A stretch of 64,000 bases of DNA from Emiliania huxleyi CCMP1516 (GCF_000372725.1 NW_005198900.1:691619-755618), one strand, 5' to 3'; numbered from the stretch's first letter, positions 32,301 to 43,139 are shown. The notes: generated by a model not told the origin, from the sequence alone. Translations and numbers: made by a program.

Positions 32301-34169
32301 TCAGAGCTGGGAGGGCGCCATACGCAGCGCCTCGCCGCACACGCTGCGCAGCGAGGGTGTGTGCAGCTCCACACTAACTGCGCGCGCGCCGGGAGGCAAT
32401 AGCGCGCGCGTACCGTCGCCATTGGGCATACTGAACGCGACCTCGTAATAGCGGTCCGCGCCGTACCGAAGGGCCTGCCCGTTGTTACGACGCGACACCG
32501 CGTTCTCGCCCACGCGGCCCAGCAGGCGCCTGGCAGGCGCCGCTGGCATCCCCAGCAATTGAGGCGCCTCTCCTCTGAGAGTAACCGAAGCGCTCGCGCC
32601 AAGACTGTACGGCGCGAGCCACCCCCACGCGCAGTCTCCGCCCAGCAGCAGCTTGTCCACGGTCCGTGTGTCCCCGTGCATCCCTGGAAGAGCGATGACA
32701 CCGATAGGATCGGCGGTGATCGCAGCTCGTTGGAGATCGATGGTTGTTCCCTCTGGCGATAGGAGCTCGAGCCCGTTTAGACCCAAATAATGCGGGTCGC
32801 CCCAGGTGGACTCGCAGAGCAAAACCAGCTGCTTTCCGTGTGGATGGAGCCGCACCTCGTAATCTTGCATCGGGGGCAGAGACGGCATGAACCCGGCTGC
32901 CCGCGGCGCAGGCTCGCGCTGGCCAGCCGAGGTCGCAGGCCGTGCAGCGACGGCCGTGACTTCGCTCGGAATGACGCGGGGCCGGCACTCTAGAGCGCCG
33001 GCCTCTGCGCCGGGCGTGTGCGGCCGCTCCGTACGGAAGGCGTCAGAGTCGTGCTCAGGCGAGTGGCAGCATAGGTCGTGCGCCTCGATGGCGGTGAGCG
33101 TTTGCGGCTCGAGCGTGAACAAGATGCTTTCGGCGCACGCAAAGGCGTCCACCACGTTCCCGCAAGCCTTGTTGATCTCGCCGCGAAAGATGAGCGCGCC
33201 GTCGAGCCGCAGCTCAATTCGACGCGCACCTCGGTATGAGTGGATTCTCGATTTATTGTAGTTCCAGACTCTCACGAGCGAGAGCCGGCAGGGCGCGGGA
33301 AGCTCAATCCCCAAGAGGTTGCGCTCGCCAGCGGTGTATGGAGCCAGCCACAGGTGGTTGTCGTTGCAGGTGGCACAGACTCCATCGGTCAAGTTGGACA
33401 CAACTCGCGGGTCGTCCGAACATTCTGGGAGGACGTTGATGTCGGCGGGCGAGGCCCAAATCCGACCTGCGGATAGGTCAACCGGCAGCCCTGCGCTGTC
33501 GAATGCCTCGATGGCGGCCAGCCCGACGTAATAAGGATCGCCCCAAGTGCTGAGGATGTCCACCTGCAGCTTTCGTCCCGCCGGCAGCGCGACGAAGACC
33601 CCTTCCTCCTCCTCCCAGCCACTCGCTGCTGGCGCCGTGGGCGTGATGAAGTCGAGGGAACGTGGGCCGCCTGCGCCCGCACATTGGGTGTACCCGCTAG
33701 CCGAGGAGTAGGAGGAGCCCGCAGGTGAGGCGGGGCACGAGCGACGGCTTGCGGTTGACTCCCCGCTCGGCGGCCGGGAGCCACTCGACGGCGGGCGTGA
33801 CGCAGAGAGACTCGATCCATGGCTCGACGAACAGCCGCAGGCCCCGCCGCGCCAGAGTCCAGAGCTGCTGGCATCGCACCCACCTCTTGCAATGCTGCTT
33901 TGGCCACCGAGCTGCAGGTTCGATGCTGCACCGAGGTTGAAGTGCTCGCTTTCGTACATGCTGCCGCCGCTGCCAACATGGCGCGATGCGCAGTCTCTCC
34001 GCTCGCTAGCCATGCGAGTCTGCACAAAATTTTGCAGAAGTGCGTCCTCGGGAGCGACGCGCGTCGGTGCAGGGCTCTGCGTGGGTGAAGTACGACGCCA
34101 GTCGGTTGCGCCGGAGCGCGCCGACGATGGCGCGCGCCGGCCGGCGGCGGGCGCCGACTCGAAGTGCAT
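32301..34169 (-). CDS. KATNIP: KATNIP-like protein (katanin-interacting, DUF4457 repeats)
   Basis: If unspliced at the end this is a 622-residue protein. The first 170 residues are Ser/Gly-rich and disordered. Two DUF4457 modules follow: residues about 195-365 (LQVDILSTWGDPYYVGL, then NDNHLWLAPYTAGERN, then VWNYNKSRIHSYRGARRIEL) and about 445-590 (STWGDPHYLGLNGLELL, then GDCAWGWLAPYSLGAS). This double-module order is typical of KATNIP (KIAA0556), a ciliary-base and microtubule protein that binds katanin; its presence fits a flagellated alga. The second module lacks the clear WNYNKS step. The stop at 32301 may be inside an intron (32259-32323), in which case the protein continues into the Tudor-like part. 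Confidence 0.75.
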   Translation of the reverse strand: MHFESAPAAGRRAPSSARSGATDWRRTSPTQSPAPTRVAPEDALLQNFVQTRMASERRDCASRHVGSGGSMYESEHFNLGAASNLQLGGQSSIARGGCDASSSGLWRGGACGCSSSHGSSLSASRPPSSGSRPPSGESTASRRSCPASPAGSSYSSASGYTQCAGAGGPRSLDFITPTAPAASGWEEEEGVFVALPAGRKLQVDILSTWGDPYYVGLAAIEAFDSAGLPVDLSAGRIWASPADINVLPECSDDPRVVSNLTDGVCATCNDNHLWLAPYTAGERNLLGIELPAPCRLSLVRVWNYNKSRIHSYRGARRIELRLDGALIFRGEINKACGNVVDAFACAESILFTLEPQTLTAIEAHDLCCHSPEHDSDAFRTERPHTPGAEAGALECRPRVIPSEVTAVAARPATSAGQREPAPRAAGFMPSLPPMQDYEVRLHPHGKQLVLLCESTWGDPHYLGLNGLELLSPEGTTIDLQRAAITADPIGVIALPGMHGDTRTVDKLLLGGDCAWGWLAPYSLGASASVTLRGEAPQLLGMPAAPARRLLGRVGENAVSRRNNGQALRYGADRYYEVAFSMPNGDGTRALLPPGARAVSVELHTPSLRSVCGEALRMAPSQL

Positions 34170-34781
34170 TCGTCGCAGGCAGCGTTGCCGACGGTTTCAT
34201 TTCATTTCATTTTCATGAAAATAAAGAAAAAAGGGTGGTTGTTTCATACGATCGAAGGCTAAGCTCAAAAAAAGGAACAGGTCCCCACCCGTGCGATCTT
34301 TGTGCAGGGTTCTTTGTAGCATTTCATGAGGGAGCGCGTCTGCTCGGTTTTCTTTTTGCGATCACTCATGACTTCTTGTGCAGCTCGCATCGCGTCGTGG
34401 CGTCGATTCCTTCTCGCGTGAGCACTTCCCACAACAACATACCTGAATACACCTAAACCTGAATGCTGAAAGCCTGCGCCCAGCGAGGCTGAATCGTGTG
34501 CCGTGCGGAGGAATGGAAATAATGGGAAATGGGGAACCCCCGCGCGGCTCCCCCCTCCACTTCTACGGACTCCGAGAGGAGCAACGCTGGGCTGTTAGCC
34601 TGTTTGTATTTGAACGCCTGTTTTTGTCAGCTGTGTCGTACAGCCCTAACCTCTCCCTCTCGGCGCTCTCATAATACATTCACATCACGCGTACTTTTCT
34701 TGGAGAGCACGAGCAGAGAGAGAAACATGGTACATGCTGGTGCACAAGGGAAGCCTTTTCGCGTCTTCCCCACCACGCTTG
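34170..34781. other. Intergenic spacer with a shared 41-bp repeat
   Basis: 34276-34317 repeats 24296-24337. AT-richer than the flanking genes; no gene seen. Confidence 0.5.
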
Positions 34782-36035
34782 TCACGACAAGGCCGACAAG
34801 TTCTCCTGGAAGCGCTGCACAAAGCTGGAGACGTAGTCGGTCGTGACGTGGAAGTCGTGCAGCCGCTCGTACTCGTAGTAGACGAAGAGCGACACCAGGT
34901 TGATCGAACCCTGGAAGGGGGGCGCAGTGGGCGGTCGGTGGCTGGAGGCGGGGAGCAGCGGTGGGTGGCTGGAGGCGGGTCACCGGGTAGATGGCATACG
35001 ATCTTGCCACGCTGGCACGGCCGCGTGCGAGGTCCTCCTCGAACGCGTCGGCGTCGAAACCGCCTTGTGCCGTCTCGTAGCTCGCGCGCCGCTCGTCGCA
35101 GCCCAGCTTGTCGGTGATGCCGGACTGGGAGCGCGACAGCGCATCGAAGACCACGTCGCACGCCAAGGGAGAGACCTGCGCAAGGTGGCGGCGCGAGCTG
35201 GGAGGACGGGGATGATGCGTGAAAGAGGTGGGATGGACGAGCGTCGGCGGCGTGTCGGGATGGACGCGCGCCTCCCTCGCGTCGAGTTCGGCCGCGGTGC
35301 AGCCGACCGAGGCAGCGAGGGCGTCCGAGCGGAAGGACAGTCTGCCGACATTCTGCTCGTGCCAGTGCCGCTGCGCTTGCGACCTACCACGGCGAGTATC
35401 ACCGCTGCGAGCATGAGAGAGGAGGGCGCGGTGGGGGAGAGCGGTCGGCTTGCGCGTGCTTCCGCTTGCAGAACCCACGCCGCTGCGGCGTCCTGGCCGC
35501 CCACGGCTGGGCGCCGGCCTTCTCGACGTCGGGCGCGGAGAACTGCGGGTCATTTTTTGGCCAGCGGGGCAACTTGGAGGTGCGAGTCTCGCTGCTGAGC
35601 CGCGACGCCTTGCGAGGGAAGGCCTCCTCCCAGCGCGCCCACGCGTCGCGCAGCGCAGGGCCGTCCACGATGTTGCCCTCCGCGTCGAAGAAGGCGTCCA
35701 TTGCGGGGAGTTCCCCTATGCTGTCCCACTCCTGCGAGGCGGAGCAGGTACGGACACCGTCAAATGTGAGCCCGCTCGGTTTGCGGCCCGGCTCTTCTGG
35801 AAGCCTCCATCCGTTGCCATCGACCGAGAACGTTGACGACATCAATGGCAGACACTTTGGGTCCGGATGCGAGGAGGTCGGAAGCCCTGCAAAAGGTGCG
35901 GGTGGCGGCAGTCGATGCACCCGCCGATGATGCTGTGGTGGGTGCTGCCGTCATCGCCACCAAGGGACGCTGAGGCATCGGACGGCGGGTGCCCAGCACC
36001 ACGGCGGGTGTGAAGCCTGCAACGAGCGTAAGCAT
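34782..36035 (-). CDS. Plastid-targeted protein of unknown function
   Basis: Family not recognised. The proposed start at 36035 begins MLTLVAGFTPAVVLGTRRP, a hydrophobic leader followed by a Ser/Thr/Ala-rich stretch, like bipartite plastid leaders in this lineage (compare the light-harvesting gene at 51226). Later exons encode ELPAMDAFFDAEGNIVDGPA, LRDAWARWEEAFPRK, SFRSDALAASVGCTAAELD, then SPLACDVVFDALSRSQSGIT and GGFDADAFEEDLARGRASV. The last exon, after a GT-AG intron containing a GTGGGTGGCTGGAGG-type repeat, encodes INLVSLFVYYEYERLHDF and FVQRFQENLSALS. Exons are separated by at least three short introns whose exact ends were not all fixed. An ATG at 35920 is an alternative start without the leader. 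Confidence 0.55.
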
Positions 36036-36112
36036 CTTATGGGCTCTTCGCAGCCGCCTTCCCCAGGGGCGCAACCAGCCGCAACCAGCGCCCTGTTACA
36101 GCCACCTGGTAG

Positions 36113-36740
36113 CCCTGGGTTTCGGCTCCTACCCAGATAGGGGGTCTGGCGCCACGGCGACAGGGAGGATGTGGCCTTGAGTTATGTGTACGCCAACTCA
36201 GGGTGTGTGGCAGCCCGCTGGCTGTGTGTCTTGTGAGCTTGTTTGTGTCTGTGTGTCGCTCGTGCGTGCCGTCATCATCTGTCCGGCGTCCACCCATACC
36301 GCGTTGGTGTCCAGTCCGAGCCTGGCTGTTCTTCACCTTTCTACCTACCTACCTAGACCCTATGCAATAGGTAGGTAGGTCCGGTTTTGACCGCCCCAGA
36401 GGGCCCCGCAATAGGTAGGTAGGTGGTGGTTGTGGTTGGGGGGGGGGGGGGGGGTGAAAGTAAAAAAACCGCTTCTTGCGCGGGAGACGGGCCGCGCGTT
36501 AGCCGGAACGGGGCCATGCCAGGCGAGTCGCCTGCGGCTGGGACGCCAGCCGAGACTAACGGGTATTCACAGAGGGCTAACGGGTATTTTTTCGCTTCGA
36601 CTGCGCGGCCTGGGAATAGGTAGGTAGGTGGGGCACGGAGCCTGGCGATTGGCGCCCGCAATAGGTAGGTAGGTAGGGCGTTTTGGTGCGAGTCGTGGAG
36701 GACAGACCCCCTATCTGGGTAGGAGCCGGAACCCTGGCGA
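36113..36740. mobile_element. Element with 35-bp inverted ends, carrying an R1 copy and GGTA microsatellites
   Basis: TTCGGCTCCTACCCAGATAG and GGGGTCTG at 36119-36147 reappear inverted at 36704-36733. Inside are an almost complete R1 repeat (36154-36350), several (GGTA)n tracts next to GCAATAGGTAGG, and a pure run of about 18 G at 36438. Confidence 0.6.
36154..36350 (+). repeat. R1 repeat copy, full length (CTAC tail)
   Basis: Close to identical to 8822-9034; the tail after TTCACCTTT is CTACCTACCTACC. Confidence 0.85.
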
Positions 36741-37067
36741 GTACAGACCACGCCTGCTATTCACAGCACGAGTAATGGAGAAGTCTGTCCGCGCCTAAGG
36801 ATTCTGCCTTTCCTATTCTGCTCTACTACACAAGGATTCTTGCTATTCTACCTCTCACTAGATTCCCCTTCCCAGGTTCCTCTTCTGCTCAGATATTCTG
36901 ATTCTCTCCCCAGACTCTCCCATCTTGGCCCCGCTTTCAGCTTCCTGATTCTCCATTCTCGTTTCCTCCGCTTCCTTTCCGATTCTCCAGGGCAGCCAGA
37001 GCCAATTCCTGATTCTGCTCCCCCCTCCCGATTCTCCTGTCTCTCTTCCTATTCTTGATGCTCCATT

Positions 37068-37222
37068 TGATTCCTGATTCCTGATTCCTGATTTGTCGGA
37101 TCGCCCACATTTTGACCGGGATTCTGATTCCTGATTCCTGATTTCTGATTCCTGATTCCTGATTCCAACATTTTGACCGGGATTCTGATTCCTGATTCCT
37201 GATTCCTGATTCCTGATTCCTC
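37068..37222. repeat. GATTCCT (7-bp) minisatellite
   Basis: Head-to-tail CTGATTC/CCTGATT units, interrupted twice by ATTTTGACCGGGATTCTGAT. Confidence 0.9.
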
Positions 37223-38760
37223 GGAGTTACGCATTTCGGCGGGATCCTATCACCTATGTTGGCCTGACTCTCCGAACTCCTGAGCCGATATTGCGTGTGC
37301 GCGGGGCTTCACACAGCTCACTCAAACTTCGCCCGCGGCAGCATGCTCAGGCGCGGGTCTCTCTGGCGCTCCAGCCTCACGTCAGCGCACTCAGCGCTTA
37401 GGCCTCGGTCCGGCGTCCGCAAAGGCGCAGTGTGTGGTGCGGGCTCTGCCCGTCCCCCCGAGGAGAGGGGGGGGGGGCGCTCCCGCGCGGGGGGGAGCCG
37501 AGCGAAGCTCGGCTCGGGTTCAAACTAACCCTCCCCCTTTTCCCTTTTTCTAAAACTGCTCGCCGCGAGCGGCTCGCTTCTAAAACGAGCTCGCCGCGGC
37601 TGTCGCCGCGTCTCGCCTGTCTAGGCGTCGTGATGCGTGTGTGCTTTTGAGCTGGGCGTATAAGAAGAAGAAATTGAAGCACTCCTCCCATTGACTTAGT
37701 ACGAGCACCGAGACACGAGACAGCAGCTACCCGTTCTACACCCACACCGCCGCGGAGCTGCCTAGCTGGCGGGTGCATTCACAGCGAGCCCGCGGGCTTG
37801 GAGACCCAATCAGACAGCACTCCCCACAGCAAAAGAGCAGACGTGCCGCTGTGAGCATCGCTGAGCAGCACCAACGACCGCTTGCGGGGTCGCCGCAGGC
37901 CGGCGCCAAGCTGCATCTGACGCCGGCATGCCGTTCAAACCCCGGCACCAAGCGCCCGCGGGAATGGGAGACCGCCTGCCCAGAATTAAGATCGGCCGCG
38001 CACTGCTCTGGCTCCATCATGCCACCGCCCATGAGATCTCTGACGCACGTGTGATGAGCCGCCGTTCAAAAGTGACTGTACTGTGCGGAGCGCGGAGCGC
38101 ACTTCGATGGCAAAGTGGGTGGCGCGGAGGATACGGCGCGTACACATGAGCGTGATTGGTTGAGTGAGCATGCCCAGATGGCCGGCCGGCCGGGCTACCG
38201 CCCCTCGACGGGCAAAAACAGGAATCAGGAAACGAGAGTCCGGCCGGGTTGCCAAGAAATCGGCCGGCAAGCGGAAATTTCCCTTTCCGGCATCCGGAGG
38301 CAGAAACCGCAACCGCGCGACAGAATCTGATAAGGCGAGAATCGGACGGACAGAATCAGATCGATTAGGCAGAAACGGAAGCTGGGTGAGGAATCCTGCC
38401 CGGAGGCTGAGTGCGTGGAAAGGGGACGGGCAGAATCAGATCGAGTAGGCAGAACCGGAAAAGGAGAGTGAGAATCAGAAGAAACGGACACGAATCCCTC
38501 TTGAGCCTCCGCAAACAGAATCCTGTCTTGGGTGGCAGAATCGCTAGTGCAGAATCCTCAGGCGTGGACAGGGTTCTCCAAGACTGCACAGCACAAGCCC
38601 TCGCCGGGGGCTCGAGCATGCGCAGCGAAAAGCATGTGAAAAAGTGAGGCGTGGTCTGTACTGTACTCGCCAGACTGTAGCCGAGCGCTCAATCAAAAAA
38701 AGTAAGTAGTTCAGCGCTAGTGGGGCCCACAGCGCGAGGGAAAAATTCCGCCGCTGGGGG

Positions 38761-38940
38761 AAACCCGGAGCGCAGAGCTAACCCTCGGGGACCCGTGTTA
38801 TGGCCCTGCGAACGCGCACCCCCCAGGGCTAGGAAGAGGGGGCGTTCTGCAGTTAAGGGGAAACCCGGTACACGGAGCCCTCTCGGAGACCCGTGTTATG
38901 GCCCTGCGACCGCGCACCCCCCAGGGCTAGGGCTCTCTAG
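38761..38940 (+). repeat. Tandem duplication, 100-bp unit
   Basis: AAACCCGG(A/T)... GACCCGTGTTATGGCCCTGC ... GCGCACCCCCCAGGGCTAGG occurs at 38761 and again from 38861. Confidence 0.9.
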
Positions 38941-39152
38941 CCCGTAACCCACTGTTGTGCGCTTGTGCGTCCAGCAGTCCGGACCCGGTGCTACGGCCGG
39001 TGACCGCGTGCCTCTCGTGTCGGCTCCCGAGCCAATCGTGTGGAGCGTGTGTGTGCGTGTGGGCCCGTCCTCCATGCTAGGAGGTGTGTAAGACTGACTG
39101 ACTGACTCTCACAGCAGACGGGAAAAAGAAATGACGCGTCGTCTCGCCGCCA

Positions 39153-40753
39153 GTGCGGATGCGCGAATCGCTCGTGCTGCTCATCGCCTCCGCCGCCGCG
39201 CTCCGTACGCCACTGCCGCCGCTGGGATATGTGCCGGCTGCGCTCTCTGCATCTGCGCCGCCTCGAACACAGAGCCTTCTGCTGAGGAGCGCGGCTCGCG
39301 CCACCGCGCTGACGGCGGCGGCGGCAGCCGAGATCAAGCCGCAGCTTCCGCCGCCCGAGGACGTGCCCTCCGCCCGAGCGGTAACGGTGCTGCTGCTCTG
39401 CTGCGCCATCGGCGCGGTGTGCGCTCTCGACCGCGTATTGATCTCGATCGCCATCCTCCCGATGGCGGAGCAGTTCGCCTACTCTGACTCGACCAAAGGT
39501 GCCATTGCAGCAGGCTTCTCGCTCGGGTACTGTCTCGGGCTTCTGCCCGCGGGCGTGCTGGCATCGAGCGGCTCGCCGAGGCAGGTCCTCCTCGGCGGGC
39601 TGGTCGTCTGGTCTGCGGCGACCTGCGCCACGCCGCTGGCCGCCGCCTCGAGCGTGCCCGCCCTGCTCGCCACCCGCGCCGTGATGGGCGTGGGCGAGGC
39701 GGCGGCTGTGCCGACCCTGCAGGCGGGTTCGTTGGGCGCGGCAAATCTTCCGAGTGTAGGTATCCTACAATGCAAGGTATCCTTCAGGCGGTGGCGGCGC
39801 GCTTCGTCCAGCCCGAGCGGCGCTCCCTCTTCTGGGGCTGCCTCACCGCCTCCCTCTCCTGCGGCACCATCGCCGCCTACGTCCTGGCTCCGCCGCTCAT
39901 CGCAGAGCAGGGCTGGCCGTTCGTCTTTGAGGCCTTCGGTGCCGCCGGCCTCAGCATCGCGGTGCTGTGGGCAGTGCTCGGCGCCGACGCACCGCGAGAG
40001 CTCGAGTCCGCCGGAGCCAGCAGCAGCGGCGGCGGCAGCAGCAGCAGCAGGATTGGCGACGCCGGCGCCGGCGGCGGCGACTCGGCCGGCGGCGGCGACG
40101 GCGGGATGGGCGAGGTGCCGTGGCGGGCCCTCGCCTCCTCGCGGCCGGTCTGGGCGATGACGGCCGCGCACTGCAGCTCCAACTTCTTCATGTACTTTGG
40201 CTTATCGTGGCTCCCAACCTACTTTTCGTACCAGTTCGGCCTCTCGACAGCCGACGCGTCGACGGCGGCGCTCTACCCGTTTGCGGCGGGCGCGGTCGGC
40301 TCGCTCGCTGCGGGCGCCGCGTGCGACGCTCTCGTCTCGAGCCTCCACTTTCGGCGCACCGACGCGCGCAAGGTGATGCAGTCCGTCGCGCTGGGCGGGC
40401 CGGCGCTCGCGATGCTCGCGCTCTGCCTGCTCTCGGCCGGCGCCGGCGGGCTGCAGCTGGAGCGCGACGAGGCGGAGGCGATCTTCGTCGTGGCGGTCGG
40501 CTGCCAGGCAGGCTCGGCGGCGGGGTACGGCTGCGGCGCGCAGGACATCTCGACCCGCCTCTCGTCCCTCATCTACGGCGGCACCTCCGTCTTCGCCGTC
40601 ATCGCGGGCGCCTCGGGCCAGTACTTCACCGGCTGGCTACTGGAGCAAAACGGCCGGGACTTCACGCCCATGTTTGCCCTCCTTGTCGCCGTGGAGCTAG
40701 CGGGCCTTGTGGCTTGGAACAGATGGTGGGACAGCGAGCGCGTGTTCGAATGA
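39153..40753 (+). CDS. Plastid SLC17/ANTR-like anion (phosphate) transporter, major facilitator superfamily
   Basis: Exons 39153-39722 and 39788-40753 give 511 residues. The start MRMRESLVLLIASAAALRTP is a signal peptide followed by an Ala/Ser-rich transit-like stretch, as in secondary plastids. The MFS core has CALDRVLISIAILPMAEQF, KGAIAAGFSLGYCLGLLPAG, RAVMGVGEAAAVPTLQ, ERRSLFWGCLTASLSCGTI, then GLSWLPTYFSYQFGLSTADA in the second half and a final GQYFTGWLLEQNGRDF. These match plant thylakoid/envelope ANTR transporters and animal SLC17. A Ser/Gly linker separates the halves. The intron (39723-39787) is GC-AG and has CAGGCGG on both sides. Transport of phosphate or another anion is inferred from family. 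Confidence 0.85.
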
Positions 40754-41123
40754 CGATGAGCCGAGGCGGCCGCGCGCGCGTGTGAGGGGCGGCGTGAGCC
40801 GGCACGTGTGCACTGGGCAGTCTCGTATTTACTCTATTTTGTGAACAAACGCGGAACCGGAAGGGCGACCGCCAGCGCCAGGACCGCCCCCGCGAGCCGC
40901 AACAGCCACGGCATCGACGATCGAGAGCAATTATCGTGTGTGAGACGAGCCGAGCGGTGAGAGCTGCACTGTGCCAGCGGCCCTCCCCCCTCCGGGCCCC
41001 ACTTAAAGCACAATCGGCATTCTGCCCTGGGGTGACTAGCACTGGCGCGCGCCTTTACCGGTGCGATTTTCGTCGCCACCACGACACTCTGGTGCTCAAA
41101 GTAGAGGTGATGCGAGCGCCACG

Positions 41124-43139
41124 TCAGCCCGGGGCGTCCGCCTCGAGCCAGAGAGGCAAGGTGGCGGGCGGCGGCGTGGCCACTGCGGCCGCCCGAGCCA
41201 AGCTGCGCCGCGGCGCCGGCCGGACCGTCATCGGCAGCACCTACAGCGGACCGTCCCGTCCTGCCTCCGTGGCGGGGATGGCGCGTCGCGAGCCGGCGGC
41301 GGCGCTCCCAGTCGAGGGTCTGCGCGGCCTCAGTCTCGGGGCGAGGCCTCAGCGTGAAGATGAAGCGCAGCTTCCAGCGCAGCGTCAGCGCGGGCGCCTC
41401 GCAGCTCGGCGGGAGGTGGCTCGGCAGCAGGAGCTCGAAGCTCGCCTGACAGGAGAGGGCGAGACTCGGCCCACGCCTCGTCCCCCCCGCACGGAGAGGC
41501 CGCTCGCAACGAGGCTCGCCTCGCGCACAGCTGCGGCCGCAACCTCGACAGACTCTACCTGCGGAGCGAAGGGCCCGGGGCGGGCGAGTCGGGGTGTGAA
41601 GCCGCTGCTGCGGCGGTGTGGGAGCGGTGAGGGAGCGGTGCGAGGGCGGTGTGGTGTGGGAGCAGCGGGTGGAAGCAGGGCGGTTTGGGAAGCTGAGCGG
41701 TGTGGGGAGGAGGGGTGTGTGGGGGAGCAGTGTGTGTGCGCGCCGCCCACCGTGCGACTCGAGCGCGCGCCGGTGCCGCCCGCCTCTGTGCGTGTGAGGG
41801 CGAGGTCCCACCCCAGCTCGTCGCACAGCTGCTCGTCGCACTCCACCTCCTCCTCGAGGTCGAGCGAGATGGTCAGCAGAGAGCACTGCAGCGCCGCCGC
41901 CGCCCCCTCCTCCGCCGACCCTCCGGCCTCGAAGCGGACGCAGCCGCGCACCACCTCTCCGGGGGCGCGCGAGCAGGCGCGGCCGACAAACGCGACCGTC
42001 GCGAGAGGCGCCCTACTCCCGCACCGCCGCCCTCGAGGCCGAGGAGTGGGAGAACGCGGCTGTGCGGCGGGGGGGAGGGCGCAGCGCACCCCTCGAGCCG
42101 GACCTGGAAGAGGCCCTCGTTGGCCGCCTGCGTGGCCGCATGCCCGTCCGCCGCGCCGCTCCCCTCGCTCCCTCTCCAAGACCCCTCCTCGCCATCCTCC
42201 TCGCCCTCCTCCTCGCCCTCCTCCTCGCCCTCCGCCTCGAACACGAGCGGCTCCTCCTCCCTCCCGACCTCCTCCCACTCCTCCTCCTCCTCCTCCTCCT
42301 CCTCGCCCGCCGCCGGCCAAGTGCACCCCTCCACACACGCCGCACCACCCCGGCTGGCCACCGGCGTCAGCGCGGCGTCCTCCGAGCTGACGCTGCAGCA
42401 AAACTGCGACTCTGGCACGCCGCCTCCGCCTCCGCCTCCGCCTCCGCCTCCGCCGCCGCCGCCGCCACCGCCGCCGCCGCCTCCGGCTGCTCCGCCCTCC
42501 CCGGCGCCGCCCTCCCAAGACGGCTCCTGCAGGCGCGGCTGCGCGCACAGCGGCGCGCCGGCGCGCGGCGCGCCGCACAGCAACACTCGCAGCGGCACGC
42601 GCAGCCTGCAAGTGCGTGGGGAGCGGGGTGAGGCGCTGCAAGTGCGGCGGTGTCGGCGCGGCGCGGACGGCGAGCCTGCAGATCGGGCCGCGCCGCCAGC
42701 CGGAGGACGGCTCCGACGGCGGGCGCATCATCCGCACGGTGAGCACGGCCACATACTCGATGCGGGCCAGGTCGCCGTGGTGGCTCGGCGGCAGGCCGTC
42801 GGGCAGCGTCCCGACCACGTCGAAGGCGAGCCGCGCGCCGGGCTCCACGGCGTGGCCGGCGAGCACGACGTGCGGCGGCGACGAGAAGAAGCACCGCCGC
42901 CCGGGCGCGTCCTGCTGCCGCTCGTCCGGCAAGGCAGTGGCCTCGGCCTGCGGCGGCGTGGAGGGCGGCGGAGGCGGCGACGCGAGCGAGAAGTGGCCGC
43001 AGAGCTGGGCGCTCATCCAGTCCACCCACCGCTCGGCGGAGGAGGCGCTGCCGATGAGGGTGAGGCGGCACCGGACCGTGCCGCCCGCGGCGTAGGCCCA
43101 CGCGTCGGGCGCGGCGGCGAGCACGTCAAAGAGGGCCAT
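41124..43139 (-). CDS. RGP1: RGP1-like subunit of the RIC1-RGP1 Rab6/Ypt6 exchange factor
   Basis: The start encodes an arrestin-like N-domain: GGTVRCRLTLIGSASSAERW, then CFFSSPPHVVLAGHAVEPG and ARIEYVAVLTVRMMRP, in the order found in RGP1. A long Gly run and a Glu run (about 42.2-42.5 kb) interrupt the middle. The second half has FVGRACSRAPGEVVRGCVRF and LTISLDLEEEVECDEQL, then PSHLPPSCEAPALTLRWKLR followed by FIFTL, matching the 'clip to Golgi GEF' beta strands, and a last part WE...VLPMTVRPAP ending at 41124. Several short introns are needed; not all junctions were fixed. In yeast and humans RIC1-RGP1 activates Rab6 for endosome-to-Golgi traffic. Family call is good; exact exon ends are approximate. 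Confidence 0.75.

Larger units (their letters stand above)
36741..39152. other. Gene-free region with minisatellites and strand asymmetry
   Basis: 36820-37230 is pyrimidine-rich with many GATTCT/GATTCC words; 38215-38560 is purine-rich with the complementary AGAATC/CAGAATCAG words. Between them are G-runs (37450-37495) and palindromic GCTCGCCGCGAGCGGCTCG-like sequence at 37555. No protein gene is supported. Confidence 0.5.
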
